Shown: positions 15,517 to 21,812 of the stretch, in pieces
Layout: the number at the start of each line of letters is the position of its first letter
How positions within the stretch are numbered: the stretch's first letter is position 1
Assembly: GCA_014730075.1 (NCBI GenBank)
Contig: WJIX01000272.1
Span: forward strand, 1 to 32,926
From: a bacterium
GTDB lineage: Bacteria > Krumholzibacteriota > Krumholzibacteriia > Krumholzibacteriales > WJIX01
Length of the DNA: 32,926 nucleotides
Reading direction: 5' to 3'
Notes under the pieces: generated by a model
What the model was told of the DNA's origin: nothing
The model's database searches: none
The model's input: the letters and a program-made list of their open reading frames with translations, nothing else
Position numbers and translations under genes: made by a program

Positions 15517-16488
15517 TCAGATAAGTTTGCCCCTCTCCGGGTTCTGGCGCCAGAATTCCAGCAGATCTGAAAGGGTTTTTTCCAGCGGGATCTCCGGGTC
15601 CCAGCCGGTATCTGCCGCGAACTTGCTGTAATCACCCTCCAGCCTGGGAACATCACTGGGCCTCAGGCGGCTTTTATCCTGTTTTACCTCCAGCTCGACA
15701 CCACTTATATCGATCAGCATATCCAGAATACTCTGGATGCCGTAGCTTCTGCCGGAGCAGATATTATATACTTCACCCGCTCTGCCCTTTTCCAGGGCAA
15801 GCCAGTAACCCCGGACCATATCCCTGACATCCGTGAAATCACGGCTGGCTTCAAGGTTGCCGACCTCCATGACCGGCTTCTTCCTGCCCGACTCTATCTC
15901 GGTTATCTGCCTGGCAAAGTCGGAGCAAACGAATACCGGGCCCCTTCTCGGGCCGGTATGATTGAATCCCCTGGTTCGTACTATCTCCATTCCGTAACTC
16001 TTATAATACTGGTAGCCCAGCATATCCTGTCCCACCTTGCTCACCCCATAGGGGCTGAGCGGCCTGAACGGGTTGCTCTCTCGGATTGGTAATTCTTCCT
16101 CCGCTACCAGCCCGTACTCCTCGCTGGAGCATGCGATCTGGATTCTGCACGACAGCCCCGCCTTCCGGACAGCCTCGAAGAGATTCAGCTCTCCCAGAAT
16201 ATTAGTGCTGAGCGACTCGCTGGGAGCATTCCAGGAGGTTGGGACAAAGGACTGCGCTGCCAGATGAAATATATAATCGGGGGAAATCTTCTCTACAACA
16301 TCCCGGGTGGAATTGGCATCCCTGAGATCGCATTCCAGGAGCTGAAGCCTGTCCCAGATATGTTCGATATTCTCGGTCCGGCTGCGCCATCTTATTATTC
16401 CAAAAAGCTCTATATCACTCTTCTCCAGGCAGAGGTCGGCCAGGTGGCTTCCGGCGAAACCGGTAATACCGGTAATCAGAACTCTCAT
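15517..16488 (-). CDS. gmd: GDP-mannose 4,6-dehydratase family (Gmd-like)
   Basis: This extended short-chain dehydrogenase is likely to dehydrate GDP-mannose to GDP-4-keto-6-deoxymannose. Motifs: ITGITGFAGSHLADL (NAD(P) fold), FGIIRWRSRTENIEH (GIxRxxS-type cofactor region as in Gmd), LLECDLRD, FHLAAQSFVPTSWNAPSES (typical of Gmd), CSSEEYG, the catalytic YGVSKVGQD, TRGFNHTGPRRG, SRDFTDVRDMVRGYW and DVPRLEGDYSKF. At 323 residues it is shorter than classical E. coli Gmd (about 370) but matches short homologues. ATG start at 16488. It opens the sugar-nucleotide run after a 251-base gap. It and the following gene resemble each other, probably an old duplication. Confidence 0.82.
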   Translation of the reverse strand: MRVLITGITGFAGSHLADLCLEKSDIELFGIIRWRSRTENIEHIWDRLQLLECDLRDANSTRDVVEKISPDYIFHLAAQSFVPTSWNAPSESLSTNILGELNLFEAVRKAGLSCRIQIACSSEEYGLVAEEELPIRESNPFRPLSPYGVSKVGQDMLGYQYYKSYGMEIVRTRGFNHTGPRRGPVFVCSDFARQITEIESGRKKPVMEVGNLEASRDFTDVRDMVRGYWLALEKGRAGEVYNICSGRSYGIQSILDMLIDISGVELEVKQDKSRLRPSDVPRLEGDYSKFAADTGWDPEIPLEKTLSDLLEFWRQNPERGKLI

Positions 16489-16739
16489 CGATTCTACCTT
16501 TCATTTAATCATACTGTCAGGGAGCGAAAGATTATCCGCCCGCCGGTAAATACATCTGAATTGTTCAGTATAATATAAATACGATTAAATGTATAATTAA
16601 ATCCAGAAAACAATTTACGCTACGCTGCGGCTCTCCTGTTGCTGCATAAGGAATTACCGGATACCTTCCGGCAACCGGCACTCCTTGATATAAAATATAA
16701 AATGAGCCGCCAGTGGACCGTCCCCCATAGCCGGTCCTC
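16489..16739. other. Gap between cysK and the sugar-nucleotide run
   Basis: This 251-base gap has no convincing gene. On the minus strand, 2 bases after the cysK stop, there is a hairpin with 6-bp arms GGACCG and CGGTCC (16715-16737). It has no direct T-run, but an AT-rich stretch lies about 15 bases further on, so it may act as a weak terminator. Nearer to gmd the sequence is very AT-rich and holds TTATACATTT and TATTATACTG, candidate -10 boxes without a clear -35 box. A separate promoter for the sugar genes is likely but not pinned down. Confidence 0.35.
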
Positions 16740-17630
16740 CTACCCGAAAAGCCCCGTGCTAAGGTACTTTTCGCCCTTATCCGGAATTATTACCGCAACT
16801 CTTCCACCCCCTGTCATTTTTCCCGCCTGGACGGCGGCATAGAGAGCCGCTCCGGAACTCATCCCCACGAATATCCCATCCGTTCTGGCCACCTTTCTTG
16901 CTGTATCGAAAGCATCTCTCGCCGATACATATATCCTGTGGTCTATTAAACCGGAATGGAACACCGCGCCACAGAAATCTTCCTCTGGATTCTGAAGCCC
17001 CTGGATCCGGTAACCCCCGGGCGGAATCACTCCAATTATCCTGGTGCCGGGGGATTCTTCCCTGAACCTGGCCGCTATACCCATGATGGTCCCTCCCGTC
17101 CCAACTCCGGCCACAACCGCATCAATCCCCTCCAGGTCACGGAGCAATTCAGCTGCGGTACCACGGTAGTGGGCATCGGTGTTGTCAGGATTGTTGAACT
17201 GGTCGGCCAGCCAGTACCTCCCGGGCTCTCTGTCAACTATTTCCCTGGCTCGATCCAGTGCCCCCCGGGTACCGTCACCCTCTCCGGTCAGCTCGAGCCT
17301 GGCCCCGTAAGTTCTGACCAGCAAACCCCTTTCGCTGCTCATCTTCTCCGACATCACTATATGTACCGGGTACCCCCTTCTGGCTCCAACCATGGCCAGT
17401 GATATGCCCATATTGCCGCTGGTTGCCTCCAGGATGGTCCTGCCGGGCCACAGTTCACCCCTCTCCTCAGCCCTCTCTATCATATTAAGTGCCACCCGGT
17501 CCTTGATCGAACCGCTGGGATTTTCTCCCTCCAGCTTGGCGAAGACCTCCACGTCCGGAAGTTCCCGGAAGCTAGTGAGTCGTACCGTGGGTGTATTCCC
17601 TATCTTCATCAGTATATTTCCATAAATCAT
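16740..17630 (-). CDS. cysK: Cysteine synthase (O-acetylserine sulfhydrylase family)
   Basis: This PLP enzyme makes L-cysteine from O-acetylserine and sulfide in the cytoplasm. The 296-residue protein has IGNTPTVRL, the PLP lysine (Lys43) in NPSGSIKDR, ILEATSGNMGISLAMV (usual TSGNTG, here Met), FNNPDNTDAHY, VAGVGTGGTIMG with the phosphate-binding loop, and GMSSGAALYAAV near the C-terminus. The ATG at 17630 sits eight bases after AAGGA; an in-frame TTG further up lies in the terminator tract and is unlikely. A leader with a Cys-rich ORF and terminator precedes it, which strongly supports a cysteine-biosynthetic role. CysK and CysM cannot be told apart by eye. Confidence 0.93.
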   Translation of the reverse strand: MIYGNILMKIGNTPTVRLTSFRELPDVEVFAKLEGENPSGSIKDRVALNMIERAEERGELWPGRTILEATSGNMGISLAMVGARRGYPVHIVMSEKMSSERGLLVRTYGARLELTGEGDGTRGALDRAREIVDREPGRYWLADQFNNPDNTDAHYRGTAAELLRDLEGIDAVVAGVGTGGTIMGIAARFREESPGTRIIGVIPPGGYRIQGLQNPEEDFCGAVFHSGLIDHRIYVSARDAFDTARKVARTDGIFVGMSSGAALYAAVQAGKMTGGGRVAVIIPDKGEKYLSTGLFG

Positions 17631-17649
17631 AATCTTATTCCTTCCCCCC

Positions 17650-17681
17650 AAAAAAAAAGCTCCCGGAAAATTCCGGGAGCT
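17650..17681 (-). terminator. Intrinsic terminator in the cysK leader (attenuator 3:4 hairpin)
   Basis: On the minus strand, arm AGCTCCCGGAA (17681-17671) is followed by two T and the perfect complement TTCCGGGAGCT (17668-17658), then a run of nine T that includes the last stem base (to 17650). This 11-bp GC-rich stem with a U-tract is a textbook Rho-independent terminator. It lies upstream of its own gene's ribosome binding site, not after a gene, so it must regulate entry into cysK. Confidence 0.93.
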
Positions 17682-17743
17682 CGTGGCAAATACCTTTATT
17701 TCAAAGGGTCAACGATACACGCATCCCGGATATTTATCGGGAT
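17650..17743 (-). promoter_or_regulatory. Putative cysteine-responsive transcription attenuator
   Basis: Four segments can be read in the RNA. Segment 1 is AUCCCG (17743-17738), directly after the three Cys codons of the leader ORF. Segment 2 is UCCGGGAU (17730-17723), still inside the ORF just before its stop. Segment 3 is CUCCCGGAA (17679-17671) and segment 4 is UUCCGGGAG (17668-17660). Segments 1 and 2 pair over 6 bp, 2 and 3 over 7 bp (UCCGGGA with UCCCGGA), and 3 and 4 form the terminator. A ribosome stalled for Cys-tRNA would mask segment 1 and free 2 to pair with 3 (antiterminator); a ribosome at the stop codon would mask 2 and let 3:4 terminate. The layout is seen in the sequence; the mechanism is inferred by analogy with the trp leader. 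Confidence 0.8.
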
Positions 17744-17780
17744 TACAACAACAGTTTACGTGTTCGGTGACATCTCTCAT
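17709..17780 (-). CDS. Cysteine-rich leader peptide of cysK (23 residues)
   Basis: This short ORF runs from ATG (17780) to TGA (17709-17711), with GGAGAA (17792-17787; GGAG core eight bases before the ATG) as SD. Its sequence begins MRDVTEHVN, then has three successive Cys (TGT TGT TGT), then NPDKYPG, a fourth Cys (TGC) and VYR. Four Cys in 23 residues, with three in a row, is far above chance. It lies between a sigma70-like promoter and a terminator in front of a cysteine synthase gene, so it is best read as a regulatory leader whose translation senses Cys-tRNA. The peptide itself may have no function. Confidence 0.85.
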   Translation of the reverse strand: MRDVTEHVNCCCNPDKYPGCVYR

Positions 17781-17813
17781 ATTATCTTCTCCATTCTTTG
17801 ATCAACAGGAATA

Positions 17814-17842
17814 ATTATACCACAGAGAGCTTTTTATTTCAA
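17814..17842 (-). promoter_or_regulatory. Sigma70-type promoter of the cysK leader
   Basis: On the minus strand TTGAAA (17842-17837) is followed after 17 bases by TATAAT (17819-17814). The -10 box is perfect, the -35 differs at one base, and the spacing is ideal. Transcription would begin near 17808, about 28 bases before the leader ORF, giving a leader of about 178 bases before cysK. Confidence 0.85.
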
Positions 17843-17878
17843 TTAAAATATCAGCATAATCAATGCCGGATCCTCCGG

Positions 17879-18355
17879 TCAGCACCTCCTGAAATATACC
17901 AGAACAGCCGCTGAATAGACTGTCAGCGTCAGGAAGAGGTAGACCGGAAACCAGACCAGCCCTTCAAAAACAGATTCCCGGTACAGGGCATAGAGAAGGA
18001 ACATGCCAGCGATCGAGAATGGGAGAGAAAGAGCCGCAGCCCTGGTCATATCGAGCCCCTGCTTTTCGTCGAAGGCCGACTGGTTACCCCGAGCTTTCAT
18101 CACCACCGCGGAGTAGAGGTAGATAATAACCGCCGGAAGCAGGATCAGCTCGAAGTAGTGTCCGGTCATTATCCTCTCTCCCATGATCAGCGACAGGGCC
18201 AGTCCGGCGGCACCGCAGGCGATCCCGGTAATATTGATTGCATAGAAGAGTTTTTCATTCATTCTAAGCGCCTTACCCAACCTGGTTTTCGGCAGCAGAT
18301 AAAAGGCGATAACGGCAAGAACAAGAACAACTGAGACAAACAACTTGGTATTCAT
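17879..18355 (-). CDS. Small multi-pass membrane protein in a regulator-membrane pair
   Basis: This 158-residue protein has four or five hydrophobic segments, at about residues 4-22, 38-60, 66-88, 108-127 and 132-154, with short polar loops such as RGNQSAFDEKQGLDMTR between them. I do not recognise a catalytic motif; in layout it resembles the DUF2178-type membrane proteins commonly found next to small XRE regulators. ATG at 18355 with GGAAAGGAG upstream, 32 bases after the regulator stop, so the two are probably co-transcribed. A compact hairpin CCGGA-GGA-TCCGG follows its stop but has no T-run. Function unknown. Confidence 0.75.
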   Translation of the reverse strand: MNTKLFVSVVLVLAVIAFYLLPKTRLGKALRMNEKLFYAINITGIACGAAGLALSLIMGERIMTGHYFELILLPAVIIYLYSAVVMKARGNQSAFDEKQGLDMTRAAALSLPFSIAGMFLLYALYRESVFEGLVWFPVYLFLTLTVYSAAVLVYFRRC

Positions 18356-18387
18356 TTAAATCTCCTTTCCATATATCAGTTCAATAC

Positions 18388-18600
18388 TCAATCTTCATCC
18401 TCTGTCAGATAGAAAATATCCTCGAACTTCCGCCCGAAGAACATGGCCAGCTTCAATGCCAGCAGGGCCGACGGTACATACCTGTTCTTCTCGATAGAGA
18501 TAATGGTCTGCCTGGTGACTCCCACCTCCTTTGCCAGTGCCTCCTGGGTTATCTCATCCATCTCAAACCTGCAGCGCCTCAGGTTATTTCCCAGTTTCAT
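18388..18600 (-). CDS. Small XRE-family transcriptional regulator
   Basis: The 70-residue protein is almost entirely one helix-turn-helix: NNLRRCRFEMDEITQEALAK, then EVGVTRQTIISIEKNRYVPS as the recognition unit, then LALKLAMFFGRKFEDIFYL. This is the short YozG-like class of dimeric repressors. ATG at 18600 with GGGGGAG six bases upstream. A promoter and an inverted repeat lie just upstream, so self-repression is likely. The partner membrane gene follows. No metabolite- or stress-sensing domain is present, so the signal would have to come through the membrane protein or another factor. Confidence 0.88.
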   Translation of the reverse strand: MKLGNNLRRCRFEMDEITQEALAKEVGVTRQTIISIEKNRYVPSALLALKLAMFFGRKFEDIFYLTEDED

Positions 18601-18646
18601 AAGGACTCCCCCTTCTCCTCTTTAGAACCACCACAATGTTTAACAA

Positions 18647-18665
18647 GCTTTACTAAATGTAAAGC
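18647..18665. promoter_or_regulatory. Inverted-repeat operator candidate for the XRE regulator
   Basis: GCTTTAC-TAAAT-GTAAAGC is a perfect 7-bp inverted repeat with a 5-base centre. It lies about a dozen bases downstream of the -10 box and 47 bases before the regulator's ATG, where a bound dimer would block transcription. Two copies of TTTAACAT, at about 18711-18718 and 18732-18739, flank the other side of the promoter. Confidence 0.55.
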
Positions 18666-18676
18666 ATACTGTACAT

Positions 18677-18705
18677 ATATTATTAATATTCGGCGCTGAT
18701 GTCAA
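18677..18705 (-). promoter_or_regulatory. Promoter of the XRE regulator-membrane protein pair
   Basis: On the minus strand a perfect TTGACA (18705-18700) is followed after 17 bases by TAATAT (18682-18677). The remaining sequence from here to 18904 is non-coding as far as I can see and has no clear terminator. Confidence 0.7.
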
Positions 18706-18904
18706 GTGTATTTAACATTTTGTTTGAAATTTTTAACATCGTCCCTTAACAAAGGGGCAGAACATTTGCCGCCAGCAGTGAAGGAGGGGAGGTAAATAGA
18801 TATTTCTGAGCTGGAGTATTATAACCCTTAAAGCATTTCAGGATACCCTGATACTCGGGCTCGCTCAGAGAGAGACGCAATCACCACATTTTTTCTACTC
18901 CGGC

Positions 18905-19590
18905 TTATCTAATCATTTTCATCTTCCGGTTCAGCCGGAGGCCGCCTGCTTCAAGGCGGTAGAAATAGACCCCGCTGGGAACCTGGGTTCCCCGCCGGTC
19001 CATACCGTCCCATTTAATACGATAGCTGCCAGCTCCCTTCTCACCCGAAAAGAGAACAGTCACCAGGCGGCCGGAAGGATCATAAACCGAGAGGGAAGCC
19101 CGGGAACTTTCACTCAGGCCGAACTCAATCACGGTACCGGGATTGAACGGGTTAGGATAATTCTGAGCAAGGTAGCTTTTCCGGGGTGGAGACGGGGTAT
19201 CGTCACCGGTAATATCATCAGGCCCGAGCAGGGCGAATACACTTTCATTTCCATGAATATCCACAGCCGAGAGCTTATAGGAATAGCCCTTATCCCACTC
19301 CCATTCACCGTCGAAATAAAGAGTATCACAGGGCGAAGCTATCAGATTGTCATCCCCGACTCAAAGAACTCTCCCAACCCCCGGCAGATCCTGTAGCAGT
19401 CCAGGTCGGACTCGCCACTGCGGTGCCACTCCAGTTCCAAACCCTCCGGGATGTAACTCTGACTGCCGGCCAGCCCCTTTGGCGGGCATGGAGCCAGGTT
19501 ATCCACTGAATAGCCACTGTCCGACTCCGATATAAAGAAAGTAAGAGGGCCGGCGGTATGGGCTGTTAGAATTTGGTTATTTCCATCCTG
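18905..19590 (-). pseudogene. Decayed 3' remnant of a secreted protein with FlgD-like/T9SS-type sorting tail
   Basis: The C-terminal part reads YLAQNYPNPFNPGTVIEFGL, then LSVYDPSGRLV, GSYRIKWDGMDRRG, VPSGVYFYRLEAGG, the typical FlgD-like tail of secreted proteins in FCB bacteria. Before it is a fibronectin-III-like stretch (YSYKLSAVDIHGNESVF). Upstream the homology goes on in another frame (FFISESDSGYSVDNLAPCPP, LELEWHRSGESDLDCYRI). The two frames join if one G is added to the GGGG at about 19354-19357, giving FFESGDDNLIASP. Further upstream there are stops and no start codon or signal peptide. It therefore looks like a 5'-truncated, frameshifted remnant; the single-base shift alone could be a sequencing error, but the missing 5' end could not. 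Confidence 0.75.
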
Positions 19591-19605
19591 TCAGTAAGTG
19601 CGTTA

Positions 19606-19632
19606 TTGACATGGTCAATCAGACACTATAAT
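19606..19632 (+). promoter_or_regulatory. Candidate promoter with palindrome for the efflux operon
   Basis: TTGACA (19606-19611) and a perfect TATAAT (19627-19632) are 15 bases apart; the overlapping hexamer TATTGA would give 17. The -35 box lies in a perfect palindrome TTGAC-ATG-GTCAA (19606-19618), a likely operator. The efflux operon begins about 100 bases downstream. Confidence 0.6.
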
Positions 19633-19734
19633 CTTACTTTATGTTTCCGGTTAATTTCTCCGGATAAGGCACCAATTATTACAAAAATATCAAAGATGCC
19701 GTATTACAGCCCGGATTCCAACCCGGAGGGCAAT

Positions 19735-20385
19735 TTGAAAGCGGGAAATAAAATATCAATTATTCTTTTATCTATCTCCGTATTTCTGATATTTCAGGCT
19801 GCTTCGTACCGCACCCTGAACGCAAATGAGAATGAACCCTCCTGGGGTCTGGGCATTTCTTCAGGGCTTCTGCAGTCAGTGTCCGGGTCGCTCGACATGG
19901 ATAATTCATCAGCGGACGTTCTGGAGACCGGGCCCAGCTTCGGCCTGACTCTCAGCAAACGGGCAGGTAACCGCTTCCGCACCGAAATAACCGCCGGGAT
20001 GGGATGGATGCAGTTTGGCAGGGACCTTTATGAAAGCTCCTCGAATTTCTCTATGGCTGCCCTTATTCTCAGCAACAGCTATTCGGTAATCCGTACCGGG
20101 AGGCTGGAACTGCACCTCAGGGCCGGGGCTGGAATGTACTACTGGAGAATATCCGCCGAAGAGGTATTCGGCGGCGCCAGGCAGTTCGAGATGGAAGACC
20201 TTCAGAAGGTGAGCATCGGACTTCAGGGAGGGCTGGGAGCATCACTTTCACTCAACCGGCGTGTATCATTGACCGCGGAGAGTAATTATAACTACATACT
20301 ATGCAAGGATACCTTTCACTTCGGAAGGGGTTTTACCGAGCAGGGAATAATTGATATAAGACTGGGGTTGAGATTTTACCTGTAA
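19735..20385 (+). CDS. Predicted outer-membrane beta-barrel protein
   Basis: This 216-residue protein begins with a signal peptide (KAGNKISIILLSISVFLIFQA). The rest alternates polar and hydrophobic residues in short strands, with many Gly and aromatic residues (WGLGISSGLLQSV, LELHLRAGAGMYYW, KVSIGLQGGLGASLSL), and ends in IDIRLGLRFYL, a typical barrel terminus. I choose the TTG at 19735 because GGAGGG precedes it by five bases and the signal peptide then starts at once; longer in-frame starts (ATG at 19696 or further up) lack a good SD and add an odd N-terminus. It is followed after three bases by the TolC-type gene, so it is probably part of the pump operon. Its function is not known from sequence. 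Confidence 0.72.
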   Translation: MKAGNKISIILLSISVFLIFQAASYRTLNANENEPSWGLGISSGLLQSVSGSLDMDNSSADVLETGPSFGLTLSKRAGNRFRTEITAGMGWMQFGRDLYESSSNFSMAALILSNSYSVIRTGRLELHLRAGAGMYYWRISAEEVFGGARQFEMEDLQKVSIGLQGGLGASLSLNRRVSLTAESNYNYILCKDTFHFGRGFTEQGIIDIRLGLRFYL

Positions 20386-20388
20386 GAG

Positions 20389-21792
20389 ATGAAGAAACTG
20401 AATAAAATAACTGCTGCTGCCTTTATCTTCCTGGCCTTTTTCTCAGGCTCCGGCGCCGGCACGGGTCCATCGGTGGAACAGGACGGAGATACCCTTATAC
20501 TGACCATGGAACAGAGCGTCAGGATAGCCCTGGAGAACAACCTGGAGCTTAAGATCGCCAGGGAGAAGGTTATCGAGAGCGAGGAAGGTCTGAAGGAGGC
20601 GAGAACATCGTTCATGCCCAGGCTGACCGGGGAGGCGAACTATACCAGGCTGGATATGGCGCCTTTCTTCCCCGCCGCGATGTTCGGCGGTTTCGGTTCC
20701 TCCCCCGGGAGCGAGCAGATGCCTAAAAAGATTGTAATCGGCTCGCCGGATAACTACGCCCTTACCCTGAACCTGAGCCAGCCACTATTCACCTTTGGAA
20801 AGATCATGGACCAGGTTGATATCAGCGAATCTGCCAGGGACGCGGCGGTTTCCGACTTCCGGGCGCGGCGTAACCTCCTGGCCTTCGAATCGGCTCAGGC
20901 ATACTGGAACCTCTATAACGCTATCGAACTCAAGAAGGTAGCGGTGGAATCATCCAAACTGCTCAGTTCGCAGCTTCAGGACCTGGACAACCTCTACCAG
21001 AGCGGGCTGGCCGCAAGGAACGATATGCTCAAGACCAGGGCACTGCTGGCCGAATCCCATCTCGGCCTGATTCAGGCGAACAACAGTATAGAACTCTCCC
21101 GCAAAAATCTCTGCGATATTCTGGATATCCCGCTGGATACTCCGCTGAAACTCTCCGGGGAACCGGATACCGAACCTGAACCATTCATAGTGAACCTCGA
21201 AGAGCTCGCAGCTGAAGCACTCAGCCGCCGCCCCGAGGTGGAGGCAGTGGAGAGCCACCTGAATATCGCCAGAAAACAGCATATTATCGATAGAAAAAGT
21301 TATCTTCCAGATATTTCCTTCTTCGCGAACCTCGGTTATAACCGACCGGACCGGCAGTACCTGGATGAATTCTACACTACCTGGACCATGGGTGTAGTGG
21401 CCCGGATGAATATTTTCGACTGGGGAGCCTCCGCACACCGGGCCAGGCAGTCAAACAGCAGGAAGAAACAGATACAGCTGGAACTGGAAAAGATCAGAAA
21501 AGCGGTTAAACTGGACGTTACCAGGGCCCACCTGCAGCTCACGGAGGCGGCCCAGTCCGTATCGGCGGCTGAAGAAGGGTTGAAACACGCCAACGAAAAT
21601 TACCGGGTGACCCACCAGAAATTCATCGAAGGGCTGGTCAATAACACCGAACTCCTGGATGCCCAGCTGATACTATCCAGGACAAGGGTTAATCACAGTA
21701 ACGCACTGGCCCGCTACCTGGTAGCCAAATCCAATCTGGACCGTGCTGCCGGCAGGCTGCCAGAAGATATCCCTGATGGCGGGAAGAAGTAA
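20389..21792 (+). CDS. TolC-family outer-membrane efflux channel
   Basis: The protein forms the outer-membrane/periplasmic duct of a tripartite pump. It has 467 residues: a signal peptide (MKKLNKITAAAFIFLAFFSG), then two repeated outer membrane efflux protein domains made of long helices (LTMEQSVRIALENNLELKIA at the start of the first, LAAEALSRRPEVEAVESHLNIA at the start of the second) and the short barrel strands between them (LTLNLSQPLFTFGK, GVVARMNIFDWG). This double-repeat layout is diagnostic. ATG three bases after the previous stop. The adaptor gene overlaps or follows directly. Confidence 0.9.
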   Translation: MKKLNKITAAAFIFLAFFSGSGAGTGPSVEQDGDTLILTMEQSVRIALENNLELKIAREKVIESEEGLKEARTSFMPRLTGEANYTRLDMAPFFPAAMFGGFGSSPGSEQMPKKIVIGSPDNYALTLNLSQPLFTFGKIMDQVDISESARDAAVSDFRARRNLLAFESAQAYWNLYNAIELKKVAVESSKLLSSQLQDLDNLYQSGLAARNDMLKTRALLAESHLGLIQANNSIELSRKNLCDILDIPLDTPLKLSGEPDTEPEPFIVNLEELAAEALSRRPEVEAVESHLNIARKQHIIDRKSYLPDISFFANLGYNRPDRQYLDEFYTTWTMGVVARMNIFDWGASAHRARQSNSRKKQIQLELEKIRKAVKLDVTRAHLQLTEAAQSVSAAEEGLKHANENYRVTHQKFIEGLVNNTELLDAQLILSRTRVNHSNALARYLVAKSNLDRAAGRLPEDIPDGGKK

Positions 21793-21812
21793 TGATCATG
21801 AAAGGAAATGAT

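Noticed and set aside
12096-16488. Possible horizontal transfer of the sugar cluster
   Set aside because: Codon and base use look like the neighbours and there are no mobile elements, repeats or attachment sites at the edges.
17640-17808. T-box or SAM riboswitch as an alternative for the cysK leader
   Set aside because: No T-box AGGGTGGNACCGCG-like sequence and no SAM aptamer core is present; the Cys-rich ORF and segment pairing explain the leader better.
19573-19734. Longer N-terminus for the outer-membrane barrel protein
   Set aside because: The extra residues precede and disrupt the signal peptide, lack an SD and start upstream of the likely -10 box (19627-19632).
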